A stretch of DNA of 64,000 nt. Origin: Taenia hydatigena (lineage: Eukaryota; Platyhelminthes; Cestoda; Cyclophyllidea; Taeniidae). Below, in pieces: positions 1 through 11,000 of this stretch. Numbering within the stretch: position 1 is the first letter of the stretch; each line of letters starts with the position of its first letter. The position numbers and the translations under genes are program-made. Below the pieces are notes generated by a model. That model was not told where the DNA came from and made no database searches. It saw only the letters and a program-made list of their open reading frames with translations. The stretch covers positions 12,179,769 through 12,243,768 of the forward strand of contig JADWOT020000009.1 of assembly GCA_036345935.2 (NCBI GenBank), read 5' to 3'.

Positions 1-1095
1 AACTAGACAAAACGACGGAATGAGTTACGTTAGCGGCCGATGAAATTGACATGAAATAGAGTAACTGCGTGAGAGGGATTTTTGAGCATAAGTGAGCGAT
101 TGATGTTTGACAAGCTATTATTGATAGCAAGGTAAGACTATGCGATTACAAACATGATTTCATTGCAAACCTTTCGAAACCCTCCGGAGCATTTTCTTCA
201 ACGTGATAGTCAAGCACTATCTGGTTGGCCAGTTAGCTCACCGCCATTACTGAACCTCGGTAACCTCAACGAGGTTCGGAAGTTTACCCAAATTCAATTA
301 CCAACACGAAGCTGACATTGTATATTCATTTCGTTGATACTCGTATCATGCTTGACACAGATTGAATTACTGCTTTAAAGAGAACGAAATCAATTCTTTC
401 AAATTTGAATGCGGAAGCATAATTAACAAGAATTCAATGACAAAACAGAGTTGTCGTCCTTCTTTTACTGTCTACTAATTTTTACACTCACGTTGCCCAT
501 TTTGCCAATGAAGAACAAATGTTGAAAAGGACTGTCGGACTTAAATGCCTTTATGGTGACCGACATCCGTGCATAAGTAAGAATTTTGTTATCCTGAACG
601 AATTCGTCCACAACATAGCAACAGTGAGGTTACATGGCAACCTGGGCCCAGACGGCAGGCATGTTCGCTGCAGCTTCATGAGAGGAATTTTGCGCTGATT
701 AGACGCGGAACAAGAGCAAATGAAAGCGGCATGATCTTACGCAGAATTGTGAAGCGCGCACCTGAATACGGAAAGAAAGTGCTTGAATGTAGAAATAGTC
801 AACTAGTATCAAGCATGAATCCTTCCCCCCTCTGTGCGTCTTTGGCCTCACTGTATTCGCTTCTACTCATTTATCCTCACGTTCAGTCCATATTAATTGC
901 AAGCAATGAGGCTGAGGAAAGCGGGTAGAATTGCAGCTGCAGGTATTTACGAAATTCATTTCACCTTCTCACAAAAAACGATAGAATGAAGTACACGCAT
1001 CTCATCAGTTTAGTGAATGAGAGGTCTCTTCGACGTCATCGCCGTAGCATCTGAAGTGTGCGAGACACTCCAATCGAATTAGCGAACTCAAAATA
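1..1095. other. No gene recognised; upstream flank
   Basis: I see no convincing exon here. The only open frame (731-928, +) is short and has no splice or family signal. The stretch directly precedes the TATA box of the 1.1-4.2 kb gene and so probably holds its upstream regulatory DNA, but no specific site is recognised. Confidence 0.4.
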
Positions 1096-1100
1096 AGGCG

Positions 1101-1107
1101 TATATAA
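1101..1107 (+). promoter_or_regulatory. TATA box
   Basis: TATATAA lies 45 bases before an ATG at 1146 that opens a signal-peptide exon. A start site about 25-30 bases downstream would leave a 5' untranslated leader of only about 15-20 bases. The core promoter call is inferred from motif and spacing only. Confidence 0.55.
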
Positions 1108-1145
1108 ATGCACAATAAGAGGGGCTCGGAGGCCGAGTACACATC

Positions 1146-4100
1146 ATGTTGAGCATCATTGCAGTTTTATTTTGCGTGGCATATTGTATAGGTATGCGTC
1201 TATTTCACCACTTGTTTTTGGTTCTTTTGTTTTTCCACCCTCCGCCTTTGCTCAAGTGTATTGTTGAACTAATATAAAGTAAGACTGATGAGCAGCTCTT
1301 TCTTCAAAGGCGAACAGAGTCCAAAGTTGTGGGGTTCTCGCATTGTCGCAAAGCCAACAGGACCATCGGACACAATGAACTACCGGGTAGAAAACCGAAG
1401 CGTAAGTGTATTGTCGTAATGAAATACACATGTCATTTTCGGGAAAGGATAATGAAGGGGAAATGTCAAATGAGGGAAATTATTTATTGCCTTCAATCAC
1501 ACATTCTATCAATAGATATCACAGGTGGTGGACACAAATGCGGAGTAATAATGCGATACCCTCACATTCAAGCGACTCACACCTCGGCTAATATTTATCT
1601 CTGAAACTTGTTTTTAGATAATGTTTGTTTTTAATACAACACGGTTGGACCTTCTCACGGTTGACAATGGAAACTGCAAGGTCAATGACACAATTTGGGG
1701 CGATCCATGTAAAGTAGGCAACGGTATGCCAAATCTTCTATATCAGAGTTTATTTTGACCTCCACGTAACTAATACGGAGTTTGGGCGTTGTAAACCTGA
1801 GTTCATTTGAGCGTTGAGGGCCATAGGTGACCTCTTTGTCTATTTGTTTAGTTAACTCGAGCAAACACGGCTCCCTTCAGTAGAATCAAGATATAAGCAA
1901 GGAACATGAGTTTGTCATCCAATAAAATCCTTCCGTTCACCTTTATGCGGAGACTACCTGTCAAAAAATGCAGTCTTGACACTAATCTGACTTGATGTGG
2001 CAAGGCAACTTAATTAAACCAAACTTATAAGGACTCCGCTTACATGATTCAACTGGTCAAATCCCCACTTCTTTTTCCTTACATCTGTCTATTCCGTGTT
2101 TTAGGAACTATTGACATCACCGTAAAGGATGTGAACATGCAAAAACGGATTGAAATTTATACGGGTCTAGAATATAGCTTATACCTTTTATCAACATTTT
2201 TCGTACCGAATTGCAAATTTCCGCCGCTAGAAACAGGTAACGAAGCAATCGCCTTTCTGTGAATAGATTCGCATTTGAACCCCTCATCTCGTGCTATTCT
2301 TGATGATAGATCAAGTTGACCTGAAGACGTCGTTCCCGCTCTCCCGATTTGTTAAAGGCCAGCAGTCCTTCCAAGTTGACTTTGGTGCTCAAGGAGCAGA
2401 CAGCGAGGGAGAGGTAAACCATTCCACCCTTAGGTTGTACAATCCCTCCTGATACAAATCTAAGCTAAGATTTCAACTCAAGCCAAATGAATTCTAGTTA
2501 AGCAAAGTTAATTTCGCCATTCACTTCTCAAGTGCACATTTTGTCCGATATTGCTCAGACATTGTATGCATCTTCATTTTGCCAACAGGTTGGACTCGCC
2601 ATAGGCGACGAAGTGCTCTGCTCTTGGAGGGGTGTGAATCTCACCCTCAATAATAGCATCGTTTGTGGTGAGTGAGAATTACTTCTCCGAGTTTGATGGG
2701 GAAACTCCTGTAATCAAATCATGTTATGCAAAGGCAACGCCCCTACTTCATCCATATCTTTACTGGCATCGCATTCTCCTTCGATGTTGATGGTCGTTTT
2801 TACTGCCGCTTGAAGCACATTTACTAACTAAGTGCTTATTTCCCCAATTTGAGCAGCTAACCTGGAGAAGGACAAAGCTTCAAACTTGCGGGTTTTCCAT
2901 GGCGTATTCACGTCACGACCAGATGCCCAACGGGAAATCTTTACGTGGTCAATAGGCGCTTCGAGTCTGTCAGTAAGCGTCGACTATACACAAAGTGGTG
3001 AGTAGAAAGATGAAGTTGGTGCAATTTTATCGTGATAGCATGGTGCAAAATCTCAGGTGCAATTCGAATGTGTGTGAATGTGGGAAATTTGTGCACATAA
3101 TGAGGTTGTAAATTTGCTGGCGTGTGTATTCAACGACGCAATTTTGACTTTAGGGATATCACCAGAAGTTGCGGAATGCAACCGTAAGTTGGTGTGAGAT
3201 ACACCGTTTCCTCGATACAACCGTTTTAAAATAAGGCCCCTATAATTGCTGCATAAGCTGATTCACTGATTTTGTTTCCCTGACCATCTCACTTTGCCCT
3301 CTGAAATGCACTTCAGGCTTCAATTCATTCTTCGCAGTACCTTATTGGTATGTCAATGATTAAAGACTTATTTTCCACCTTTTCGTTTTAGAGGCCGCAG
3401 GAGTGCGAGGTATGTAAAAATTCAATTTTTAGTAAGGCTTACGATCTAAATGCTTGAGAATATAAGGGTTGTGTCTGTTGTCATATCCAGCTTAATCCAT
3501 CCAAGCATCTTCGCTTGATATCAACGTCAGTCTAAATATTTCCTTAAAGGAAAAATAATGACATGAAGCGAATGGCTTGAGCCACGTTGCAGTAACAGCT
3601 GTATAGTTGCTTCATAAAATGACAATCCCCTCAAAGGTGGCTTTGCTAACATCAGCTTCAAACAGATTGAATTCACCATTTCTTGTTCAATTTTATTACC
3701 AGTTTCAACAACGACCTCGAGTTAGCGCCTATTCCACTGCACTGTGCATTTTCCGATCAAGTAGACCAATTAGAAAAGACAATTTCATTTGTGTTCCCTC
3801 TACTTGAGTTGGTGAGGTGGGAAAGCATTAGCAGCAGAGAAGTCGAGTGTGTTGCCCGTTGAAGTCAGCTTTGATTCAACAAAATGTAGCTGCTCATTTT
3901 ATTAATCACTTTTCCGCCGATCAACATCAACGCCGCTTACTGAGTTGATATGCCGACTGCACCTTATGCAGTTTTATCTTTATGTATTGAGCAAACTCTC
4001 TGTTGAGTGAGATAATTACTTGACGTGTTCTTCACACACAGGTTCTGCGTTGACTCACGCGATCAGTGGTAAGACATTTACCAACGCTTCTCACATGTGA

Positions 4101-4169
4101 ATTCCAGTTCTGGAGTTCATAGGCCTCTACTCATATCATCTACACCCGGCCATTTTCCAACAATACTAA
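1146..4169 (+). CDS. Secreted GP50-like antigen, multi-exon
   Basis: Exons that keep one open frame by GT-AG splicing: 1146-1191, 2105-2236, 2310-2413, 2589-2667, 2857-2997, 3154-3183, 3392-3409, 4042-4068 and 4108-4169 (TAA). They predict 212 residues. Exon 1 is a signal peptide (MLSIIAVLFCVAYCIG). The body has two adjacent N-glycosylation sequons (NLT, NNS) and four cysteines (PNC, LCSW, IVCA, AECN). Several internal exons are symmetric phase 1-1, and three are only 18-30 bases long. The layout and sequence recall the taeniid GP50 glycoprotein family, which is secreted or GPI-anchored; this is recall, not a search. The tail after AECN is rich in small residues and then moderately hydrophobic, so a GPI signal is possible but weak. 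The first five exons are firmer than the last four. A further 31-base candidate exon (3317-3347) would bring in a stop. Confidence 0.6.
3317..3347 (+). other. Alternative micro-exon candidate
   Basis: These 31 bases have a good acceptor (cttcag) and donor (gtatgt) and lie between the 30- and 18-base exons of the GP50-like gene. Their length is not a multiple of three. After inclusion, the junction with the exon at 3392 reads TGA. They would be skipped in the main form, or be a relic or a poison exon. Confidence 0.3.
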
Positions 4170-4398
4170 GACCTCTGATTTGTGCGCCGCCTTCCTCGAA
4201 TCCCTAGAATTCTCACTACCACTTGTCCTATACGCTTTACCTCATAAGCCTTGTTCACTGCAACTTGACAATCTCGGTTTCGCCGTCGACGTCAGTCAAG
4301 CTTTCGTGTCAACTTGGTTCAAATTTCCTTTGTAGTCATGCTCGGAACAACGATAATGCTGACGTATTTGAGAAGCTAACGACTTCACTAATGGATCT

Positions 4399-4404
4399 AA
4401 TAAA
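4399..4404 (+). terminator. Poly(A) signal AATAAA
   Basis: AATAAA lies about 230 bases after the proposed stop of the GP50-like gene, on the same strand. This position suits 3' end formation. Support is motif and distance only. Confidence 0.4.
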
Positions 4405-5150
4405 TGATTAATGGTTCCACGAAGGCAAACGGTGACTGCTTCATCCCTTTGTTTAATTTACAACTTTTCTTCTCCACCAACGAATTACGCTTTGTAACTT
4501 GGAATTTCTAACCGACGAATTTGCGTCATTCTGCGTCTACTGAGGTTGTTTACGCCTCTTCCATTGGAACCCACATGTGCAGAACTAACTCATCACTTGC
4601 GTATTCAACTGACGAATGCACATGCACTACTGCAGGTTACATGGGAAACAACTAGTGGCACTGGTTATGTGGGGTGCCCTTTTAGGTGGCGATGAGTTTC
4701 ACTAGCTCAATTTTAACTAACAAAAGTATTGCTGCGTGTACATCAACTTTGTTCATTCCCTTGAGCGAGGGGTGGGTGAACGGCCTGACACTGTTTGCAG
4801 TGGATAGCAGTCAATTGCTACATCAAAGCAAACAACGTGTCACTGCCATTTTATATAGTAGACAAAGGCGACACAATTTACTTACCCTTGATTCAAGTAG
4901 CGGCAGGAAAATTCTAATCGCAGTCGAACATTAGAGGAATCGTGCGTTGTCTCTAGGTAATCCAAAGCACCGAATTTTAATCAGCTATCAATAAGTGAAA
5001 GGTTAAACAATGCTACACCACCGTATTTATCCCACCTCATGCCAGCTCATTCGAAATTGCATTTTATTAATCTTGACGTTGGAAGCCCAACAGATAAAAT
5101 GACTGGTCACTTCTCGAAACCAGCTTTTATGAGTTGATGATTAGGGGATA
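4405..5150. other. Spacer, nothing recognised
   Basis: Only short open frames without splice support (for example 4686-4934, +). No repeat or RNA gene is recognised. Confidence 0.4.
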
Positions 5151-5446
5151 TGACTCGGAGTTGGCCTACTCTAATCGAAACACAGGGTTTTTTTCAAATT
5201 CAAAGCGATCGTCATTATTTAGGCTGTGAATTTAAGGTGGGTCAGCGGATGACATGGTTAATGGGCAGGGTGGACATCTTTTACATGGCTTAAACCATGC
5301 CCGAATTTTGCCCTTACAAAGCAAAGACGATTGTCAGGCCTTGCAACCCAACACCTAAACTTATTACATAAGAGTCAAACAACAATAATACATCAAGTGC
5401 ATATTGAAAGAGTCCAAAAGAAGCTAAGGGATTATGCGCCCAATCT
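5150..5446 (+). repeat. Dispersed repeat, copy 1 (inverted pair)
   Basis: This block matches the reverse complement of about 12,785-13,105. Shared stretches include gatgacatggttaatgggca and aagacgattgtcaggcc, and the similarity continues on both sides with small indels. The two copies face each other and bracket the TRIM and Gypsy insertions. No coding capacity is seen, and the ends are approximate. Confidence 0.75.
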
Positions 5447-5525
5447 CCTTCTTCTTCTTCTTCTTCTTCTTCTTCTTCTTCTTCTTCTTCTTCTTTTTCT
5501 TCTTCTTCTTCCTATTCTTCTTCTT
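5446..5525. repeat. (TTC)n microsatellite
   Basis: About 80 bases of nearly pure TTC repeat begin exactly where copy 1 of the dispersed repeat loses similarity to copy 2. The poly-Leu and poly-Arg open frames across it are artefacts. Confidence 0.95.
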
Positions 5526-6318
5526 AGGATGAAACTTACCACCCCACCGCCGAAATGAACGCAATTACCAACTATTTTTTTGCTATTTGCTCTGCATTGC
5601 ATCACGGGTGCATACACATACACACCCATACACCAAACGTGTGTCATGTTCGTTCTTTGTGCCTATGCAGTGAGTTACGGAGCTTTGGATGAAAGCAAGC
5701 TACAGAATTTGTTTGCCAAACCAAGATAACACATGCACATCGTTGCATGGGAATTAGGCAGCACATTGATTAATTGGAATCATTGCAGTATGATTCCTCC
5801 AGTGCCACGACGGCGGCGCAACCAGACATAGTGCAAGCGAAGTTCTATTACGAAGCAGAAGCATGTTTGGTGGTGGATGTATGAATAGGTGGCTGAATGG
5901 CAACCCGACTTCAGAAACACACGTTCCTTCTCCTCCTCCTCCATTAATGCTAGCACGCTGTGAACTGACAAGCATTCCTTTACTCAACACAATTGACCAT
6001 TTCACCATTAGTGTCGCATGAACGCTACCTCCTTCTCCCTCCTTCGTATTTGGACTCCTGGATGGTTGGAACCCACGTCAAGCCTTAACCTTGCTACTCA
6101 AGGTGTTAACGTAAGTGCGCCACTTTTGTGAAAAGCACCCACTACCAAGCACCATGTTAGTAGAACCGACAACAAACTTGAAATTCGAATGCATAAATGG
6201 CAGGTTGCGCGTGAAGTGATGAGGTATTGTATATGGCTAGATTACGCTCAACGTTGTTGTAAATCAGCTCTGCTACAAAACACATGAGTAATGGAATTAG
6301 AAGTGCACAAACAAACAG
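5526..6318. other. Spacer before TRIM, nothing recognised
   Basis: Overlapping short minus-strand frames (5754-6008, 6157-6363) show no family signal. A CA-rich patch lies near 5,610-5,640. Confidence 0.4.
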
Positions 6319-6471
6319 TGTAATACTTTGTTGGTTTGAAGTGCCGATGTCGGTCAGGGTCACAGAGGTGGCCAGATTGCTTTAGCTTATTGCCCTCTGC
6401 CCGTTGAATATATATATTCCATCCAAGTACTCTGCCTTCTTTTGCCTTCAAGGGAGCCTCGTGACACCACA
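6319..6471 (+). repeat. TRIM 5' LTR
   Basis: Left direct repeat of the miniature element, with TG...CA termini. It contains the AT run gaatatatatattcc, a possible TATA-like core. Confidence 0.65.
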
Positions 6472-7006
6472 ATGGTGGTACTAGAAAGCAAATTCGACAC
6501 TATGGGCCTTCTATCCTGATTTTTGCTACCTGTTGCATATTGCAACGGTGCGAAAGAGGTGCATGTGCTACAGATGGGAGTATCTCTGACCTCCCGTAGC
6601 ACAAGGGCTAAGAACGGCGTCTGGCATCGGCATCTACCCCATCCCTTCTTCCAAAGGAAAGCTATTAACAACTAAAGCGACACTAGCCATGGACCATCTA
6701 GAAAGGTTTCGTCCCAAATATTACCCTAATATACTTGCTTAATGAGATGGGCGTACTAACACCTCCCCACGGACATACTGATAGTCGGTATAGCGTCTTA
6801 TTCTGAACTTCGTTCCCAGGCCAAACGAAATTCCAAGTCTGATGAACTGCCAGGAGGGATCACTGACGTTTGCGTCAAGCATCGCCTCAACTACGTCCAA
6901 TGTCGACGACTGGGATGGTTAGCTCGTGGGTGCTTGTTGCAGCACTGACTACGTTGTGATGGCTGACACGGGAGGTGCACCAAGGGGTGCATCGAGGACG
7001 ACGCTA

Positions 7007-7024
7007 GAAAAAAGGGAGGAGCAA
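7007..7024 (+). other. TRIM polypurine tract
   Basis: Purine-rich run ending directly at the TG of the right LTR, the expected primer site for plus-strand DNA synthesis. Confidence 0.6.
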
Positions 7025-7216
7025 TGTAGAACTTTGCTTGTTTGGACTACCGGATTCGGTTAGGGTCACAGAGGTGGCCACATTGCCCTAACTGCGTAGG
7101 CTTTCCTCCGGGCCATGCCACAAGCTCATTTTTCTCTGTCCGTTTAACATATATATATGTATACTACCACAGTATTCTGCCTTCGTTTGCCTTCAAGAGA
7201 GCCTTAGGACGCTACA
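7025..7216 (+). repeat. TRIM 3' LTR
   Basis: Right direct repeat with TG...CA termini. It carries about 40 extra bases after the conserved gggtcacagaggtggcca block compared with the left copy. Confidence 0.65.
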
Positions 7217-7564
7217 AGCAGCATGCCACTTTTAAATTTTGCATGGCTACTGTCTGCAAATCTCATACGATCATTTCTGTGAGTTTATAAATCTTCCTTA
7301 TCTATTGCCTGTGCTCCCATCTATGCTTGCATGGTAAATTCTTGCACAAGTTAGTTTACCTTGAATTTGAAAAGACTCCAGAATTCTAAGCAAGTATTGT
7401 TATGCCAAGAATTAATAAACATAAAATATTTTGGTTTTATCGAACAAATATTGATGCGATTGGCTAGATGTGTACGCAAAGTGTCTATGCAATGCGCACG
7501 ATTGTGCCCGCTTGTTCCGGTGAACGAAGCATTACCTGCTGTGAGAAGTTAGAGATGCAGTAAC
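7217..7564. other. Spacer between TRIM and Gypsy LTR
   Basis: AT-rich sequence. I see no gene or repeat in it. Confidence 0.4.
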
Positions 7565-7787
7565 TGTAGGGGGTTCCTTTTCTCCCTCCTGGTCACCCTT
7601 CAATGTAGAAGTCTGCGTACGAATTGACATTTTTAATATATATTGGGTGCTAATTACACAGCTCAGCGAGATATGGGGGTTCAGGCCGAGGACGTGTCAC
7701 GCTCCCGCGAGTCTCCCTGCTGCTCCGTCACGTGGTTCAAATTGACTTCCCGCCTACAAAGCGCATTTAAAGGATATAAGTATTACA
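7565..7787 (-). repeat. Gypsy 3' LTR
   Basis: 223 bases, alignable end to end with 11570-11793. Conserved blocks include the stretches before and after gtcacgctcc and acaaagcgcatttaaagga. It is preceded in element sense by a purine tract near 7,790-7,805. Confidence 0.85.
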
Positions 7788-7828
7788 TAGCCCCCTCGTC
7801 TTTTGAGCGCCGTTCCCGGCGCTACCTC

Positions 7829-8440
7829 CTATTGATTCCCTCTGGTTAAACCATCGGGTGGTTTGCCTCCTTCTACGATTAAATAGGCTTTGTCCTCGTA
7901 GCCGACGGGCGAAGCACCTCTGTAAGGTCGGATCTTATTGTGATGGACGGTTATGGGGTGAGTACGGGGTTCTGCATTCTGGGCGAGGTGGTTCGTGGGA
8001 GACAGGACTTTTACTACGCGGAAGGGGTCTTTACTCCAAGGGTGGTAAAATTTGCGATGTGTCTTAGGTGGGGGAACCGGCCGATATATTTGGACGAGAT
8101 CTCCTTCGTGGTAGGCAGTGGGTCTGGTATGAGACATTTGAAGGTATCGACAGGCAAGATTAAACGTCTTTCTTATCTCTTCTTTGAGACGTAGGACGCA
8201 GTCCAGGACGTTGTCAGTAGCCACTTCTTTACTCGGTATGAACACATCGAAGGGAACTCTCATCTCGCGGCCTGTGAGCATCTTGAATGGAGAGACACCG
8301 GTTGATGTGTGGACTGTAGCCCTATAGGCGAGAAGAGCGCGTCCAAGGTGTAAATCCCAATCTCTCGGTCGTGCCTCCTTCGTAAAGGACTTTAGTAACC
8401 CTATCAGGGTCCGGTTAGTTCTTTCCACTTGTCCGTTGCC
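7829..8440 (-). pseudogene. pol: Gypsy integrase C-terminal part
   Basis: GNGQVERTNRTLIGLLKSF carries the third catalytic residue (Glu). It is followed by WDLHLGRALLAYRATVHTSTGVSPF and the GPY/F-type module (GDLVQIYRPVPPPK, HPWSKDPFRVV, HHNKIRPYR) that closes Gypsy integrases. About 200 residues are open. No chromodomain is recognised in the tail. Confidence 0.88.
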
Positions 8441-8848
8441 CTACGGATGTCCAGGTGTCGTGCACGTTTTTGCGATTCCGAGGGACTTGCATAATTCAGC
8501 GAACACTCGGCTTTCGAAATTAGGGCCTTGGTCGCTATGGACTGATACAGACACTCCGTGTTGACAGATTCAACGATTAAAAGTGGTCGACGCGTCTGTC
8601 TCGGCGTCTTGAGACCTCATGGGTTCCGCTTCGGCCACTTTCGTGAAGTAGTCAACCATAACTAAGATATATCGGTTTCCCCTCGTGGTAAGAGGTAGAG
8701 GACCCATGATGTCTACACCCACTCGCTCGTCCGGAAACCCCGTAAGCATAGGCTGCAGGGGTGCCACTGCTGTGGAATGAGGGTTCTTGAGTCCGCTGCA
8801 AGTAATGCAGGTTCGGCAGAAGTCGTGCACGTCTGGGGAGAGGGAGAG
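8432..8848 (-). pseudogene. pol: Gypsy integrase catalytic core, first part
   Basis: CRTCITCSGLKNP completes the zinc finger, followed by VGVDIMGPLPLTTRGNRYIL, the first catalytic Asp of the D,D(35)E core, and MVDYFTKVAEAEPM. After a break near 8,575 the frame resumes with SVHSDQGPNFESRVFAEL, the second catalytic Asp. A TAG at 8441-8443 replaces the usual Gln before GNGQVERTNRTL. Integrase inserts the DNA copy; this copy has at least one frame break and one stop. Confidence 0.88.
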
Positions 8849-9800
8849 TCACCAGTATAGCTTCATCGAGGTCTCCACCATCTTCTTCTCACCTACGTGG
8901 CCCAATTGTTCATACAGCTCTTGAAGGGCTGTTTGCATCAGGGAACCTGGGACAACCAGGCGCTTGGGAGACGTGGCGTCTTCTTGGTACCACAAGACTT
9001 CATCTCCCAGGGAGAGTTTGGACCATTGTTGCCATGTCTGCTTGGCTGTCTTGCTGGATGATTTCATCTCTTCCGCAGTGGGGTTGGACGAGGATGCCAG
9101 AAACCTGTCGTATAACAAGGACGTGTCGGGGTCTGTACTCTGTGTGTTTCTCCACTGATGTTTAGTCGGCTCGCTTAAAAATAGGGTTCCCACTACACCG
9201 CTATGCCTATCGACTGAGAGGGGTTTGCGGGATAATGCATCCACGTTGCTATGCCAGTTTCCTTTTCTGTACTGCACAGTGAAGTCATATTGTTGCAGTT
9301 CCTCGTGCGAACGTGCAACAGAATCATCGATCTCCTTCATTGTTTCCAACCAGGTCAGCGCCTGATAGTCTGTTCTCACTATGAGCTGTCTCGCTATAAG
9401 ATAGTGCTTGAAGTGTCGCACCATTGTATAAATGGCGAAAAGTTCACGTTCTGTTGCACACTTCTGCCTCATTTTTTTGTTTAGTCTGACACTAGCGTAG
9501 GCGATGACGTGTTCCCTACCTTCTTTGTCTCTTTGCGAAAGTACACTGCCCACGGCCACGTCACCGGCGTCCATGCCTAGTACGAAGGGAGGTGCGGCGG
9601 TCTCGAAATTTGGTAAAGCCAAAATCGGAGCAGAGCAGAGCATTTGCTTTAGTTCTTTGAAGGCTTCATCATGTTCATTCTCCCACTCGAAATTTCTTTT
9701 TGCCTGCTTCTCGGTTAGCTTGTGTAGGGGACCAGCAATCTTGGCAAAGCCTCTAACGAAGCGCCCATAGTAGTTTGCCAAACCGAGGAAGCTGCGAAGT
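8849..9800 (-). pseudogene. pol: Gypsy RNase H and integrase zinc-binding region
   Basis: Begins ANYYGRFVRGFAKIAGPLHKLTEK (end of RT/connection), then RNase H: FVLGMDAGDVAVGSVLSQ, ATERELFAI, FKHYLI, TDYQALTWL and NVDALSRKP. The C-terminal end is the start of the integrase HHCC finger (LGHVGEKKMVETSMKLYW). Its CxxC half (CRTCITC) lies in the next frame at about 8,800. RNase H removes the RNA strand during reverse transcription. This 310-residue frame is the best preserved part of the element. Confidence 0.9.
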
Positions 9801-10450
9801 TCTGTCTGATAAGTTGGTGTTGGCCAGCCAGGTTCTCACTTGTTTTGTGCGGTCTTCAGTGACTGCCATCGCATCTAACGAGACTGTGTGCCCCAGAAAG
9901 GTGACTGAACGACGAAGAAAATGACACTTCTTTGGATTCAAGGTCAAACCTGCATCCTGCAGATGGTCTAGCACTAGTTTGAGATTGGCGTTGTGCTCGC
10001 AAATGTCGCTAGCGAAAACGAGGACGTTATCAAGGTAGATTATGCAATGTTTCGGGAAGAGCCCAATCTGTGCTGTCTGCATCAGGCGCTGCAAAGTAGC
10101 TGCGGCGTTACAGAGTATAAACGGCACTGTCTGGAATTCATAAAGCCTGTTGGGTACTATGAAAGCCGTCTTCTCTCCATCTTTTTCCGTCACTTCTACT
10201 TGCCAGTATCCAGATTTTAAGTCCAGTGTGGAGAGCCACTTTGATCCATGCAAAGCATCCAAGGAGTCGTTGAAATGAGGTAAGGGAAAGGCGACCTTAT
10301 TAGTTACGGCATTTACCTTCCTGTAATCCATGTACAGCCGTGGACTACCGTCACTTTTCTTTACCAGTGCGATTGGAGAAGCTCATGGTGACTTGGATGG
10401 TTTGATAACTTCATCCTTGATCAACTCTTCCACCAGACGGTTCATTTCGT
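9753..10450 (-). pseudogene. pol: Gypsy reverse transcriptase, YLDN active site
   Basis: Motifs in order: VEELIKDEVIKPS (about 10,410), a TGA at 10383-10385 where W is usual, IALVKKSDGSPR, MDYRKVNAV, STLDLKSGYWQV (first catalytic Asp), CNAAATLQRLM, IIYLDNVLVF, LNPKKCHFL and VTFLGHTVS. The polymerase box should read YLDD; here the second Asp of the pair is Asn, which would disable metal binding. A frame break near 9,790 separates the domain from RNase H. The stop, the lost Asp and the frame break all show decay. Confidence 0.88.
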
Positions 10451-10556
10451 CCTGGAGGGGGGGAGGTATACGTCTGGGTGGTTGCCAAATGGGCCTAGCC
10501 TCACCGGTGTCAATAGTGTGCTTGACTATGCTGGTTCTTCCGAGTTTTGCTCCTTG

Positions 10557-10990
10557 TCATGAGAACACGCTCGGATATTTGCTAAGCAATGAGCGTAGCT
10601 CCTTTCTCTCGCTGTCGGTGATGTGCGTTAACTGGGAGCAAAGTTCATCTAAGTTGTTGATTGGGATGCCCGCAGCTTCGAAGAGGGCGCTACAGATTGC
10701 GTCTGCATCCTTTTTGGGCGGAGATCTGACTGGGTTTGCTTGTCTCCTCCGCAAAATTCAGGACCGCCTTGGTGTTACGAAGGAAGTCAACACCGAGTAT
10801 CGCGTCCCAAATCAACTGAGGGCACATAATCAATGGGACTTGCCACGTTTCTGTCCCCAGTGACACTTTTAGCAACGTCTCTTCTTCTACTTTTATCTAC
10901 TCCCCTCTGCTGAGAGAAGTTTTGCGGAGGGAGGACCTGTGCGAAACTTATTGCGAAGATCTGGGAACGCTTGAGGGTTTACCAATGACT
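10557..10990 (-). pseudogene. pro: Gypsy retropepsin C-terminal part and linker to RT
   Basis: LIWDAILGVDFLRNTKAVLNF is the characteristic end of Gypsy proteases (ILG-DFL). It follows the DTG-like remnant at about 11,005 after a frame break. The next segment (10557-10754) reads LLSKYPSVFS, the usual lead-in to RT. In intact elements this aspartic protease cuts the Gag-Pol polyprotein. Stops and frame changes separate it from its active-site loop. Confidence 0.7.
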
Positions 10991-11000
10991 TGGCTGCACC

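Larger units (their letters stand above)
6319..7216 (+). mobile_element. TRIM-like miniature LTR retroelement
   Basis: Two direct repeats (6319-6471 and 7025-7216) both begin TGTA and end in ACA, and share long stretches such as gggtcacagaggtggcca. One base after the left repeat comes TGGTGGTACTAG, a likely primer-binding site. Immediately before the right repeat is a purine tract (7007-7024, gaaaaaagggaggagcaa). The roughly 550-base interior has no protein. LTRs, PBS and PPT in under 1 kb without coding sequence define a TRIM, and such elements are known to be abundant in taeniid tapeworms. Flanking target duplications are imperfect (aacag/agcag). The right LTR is longer because of an indel of about 40 bases. 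Confidence 0.7.

Noticed and set aside
5331..5647. Poly-Leu and poly-Arg open frames
   Set aside because: Both are translations of the (TTC)n microsatellite.
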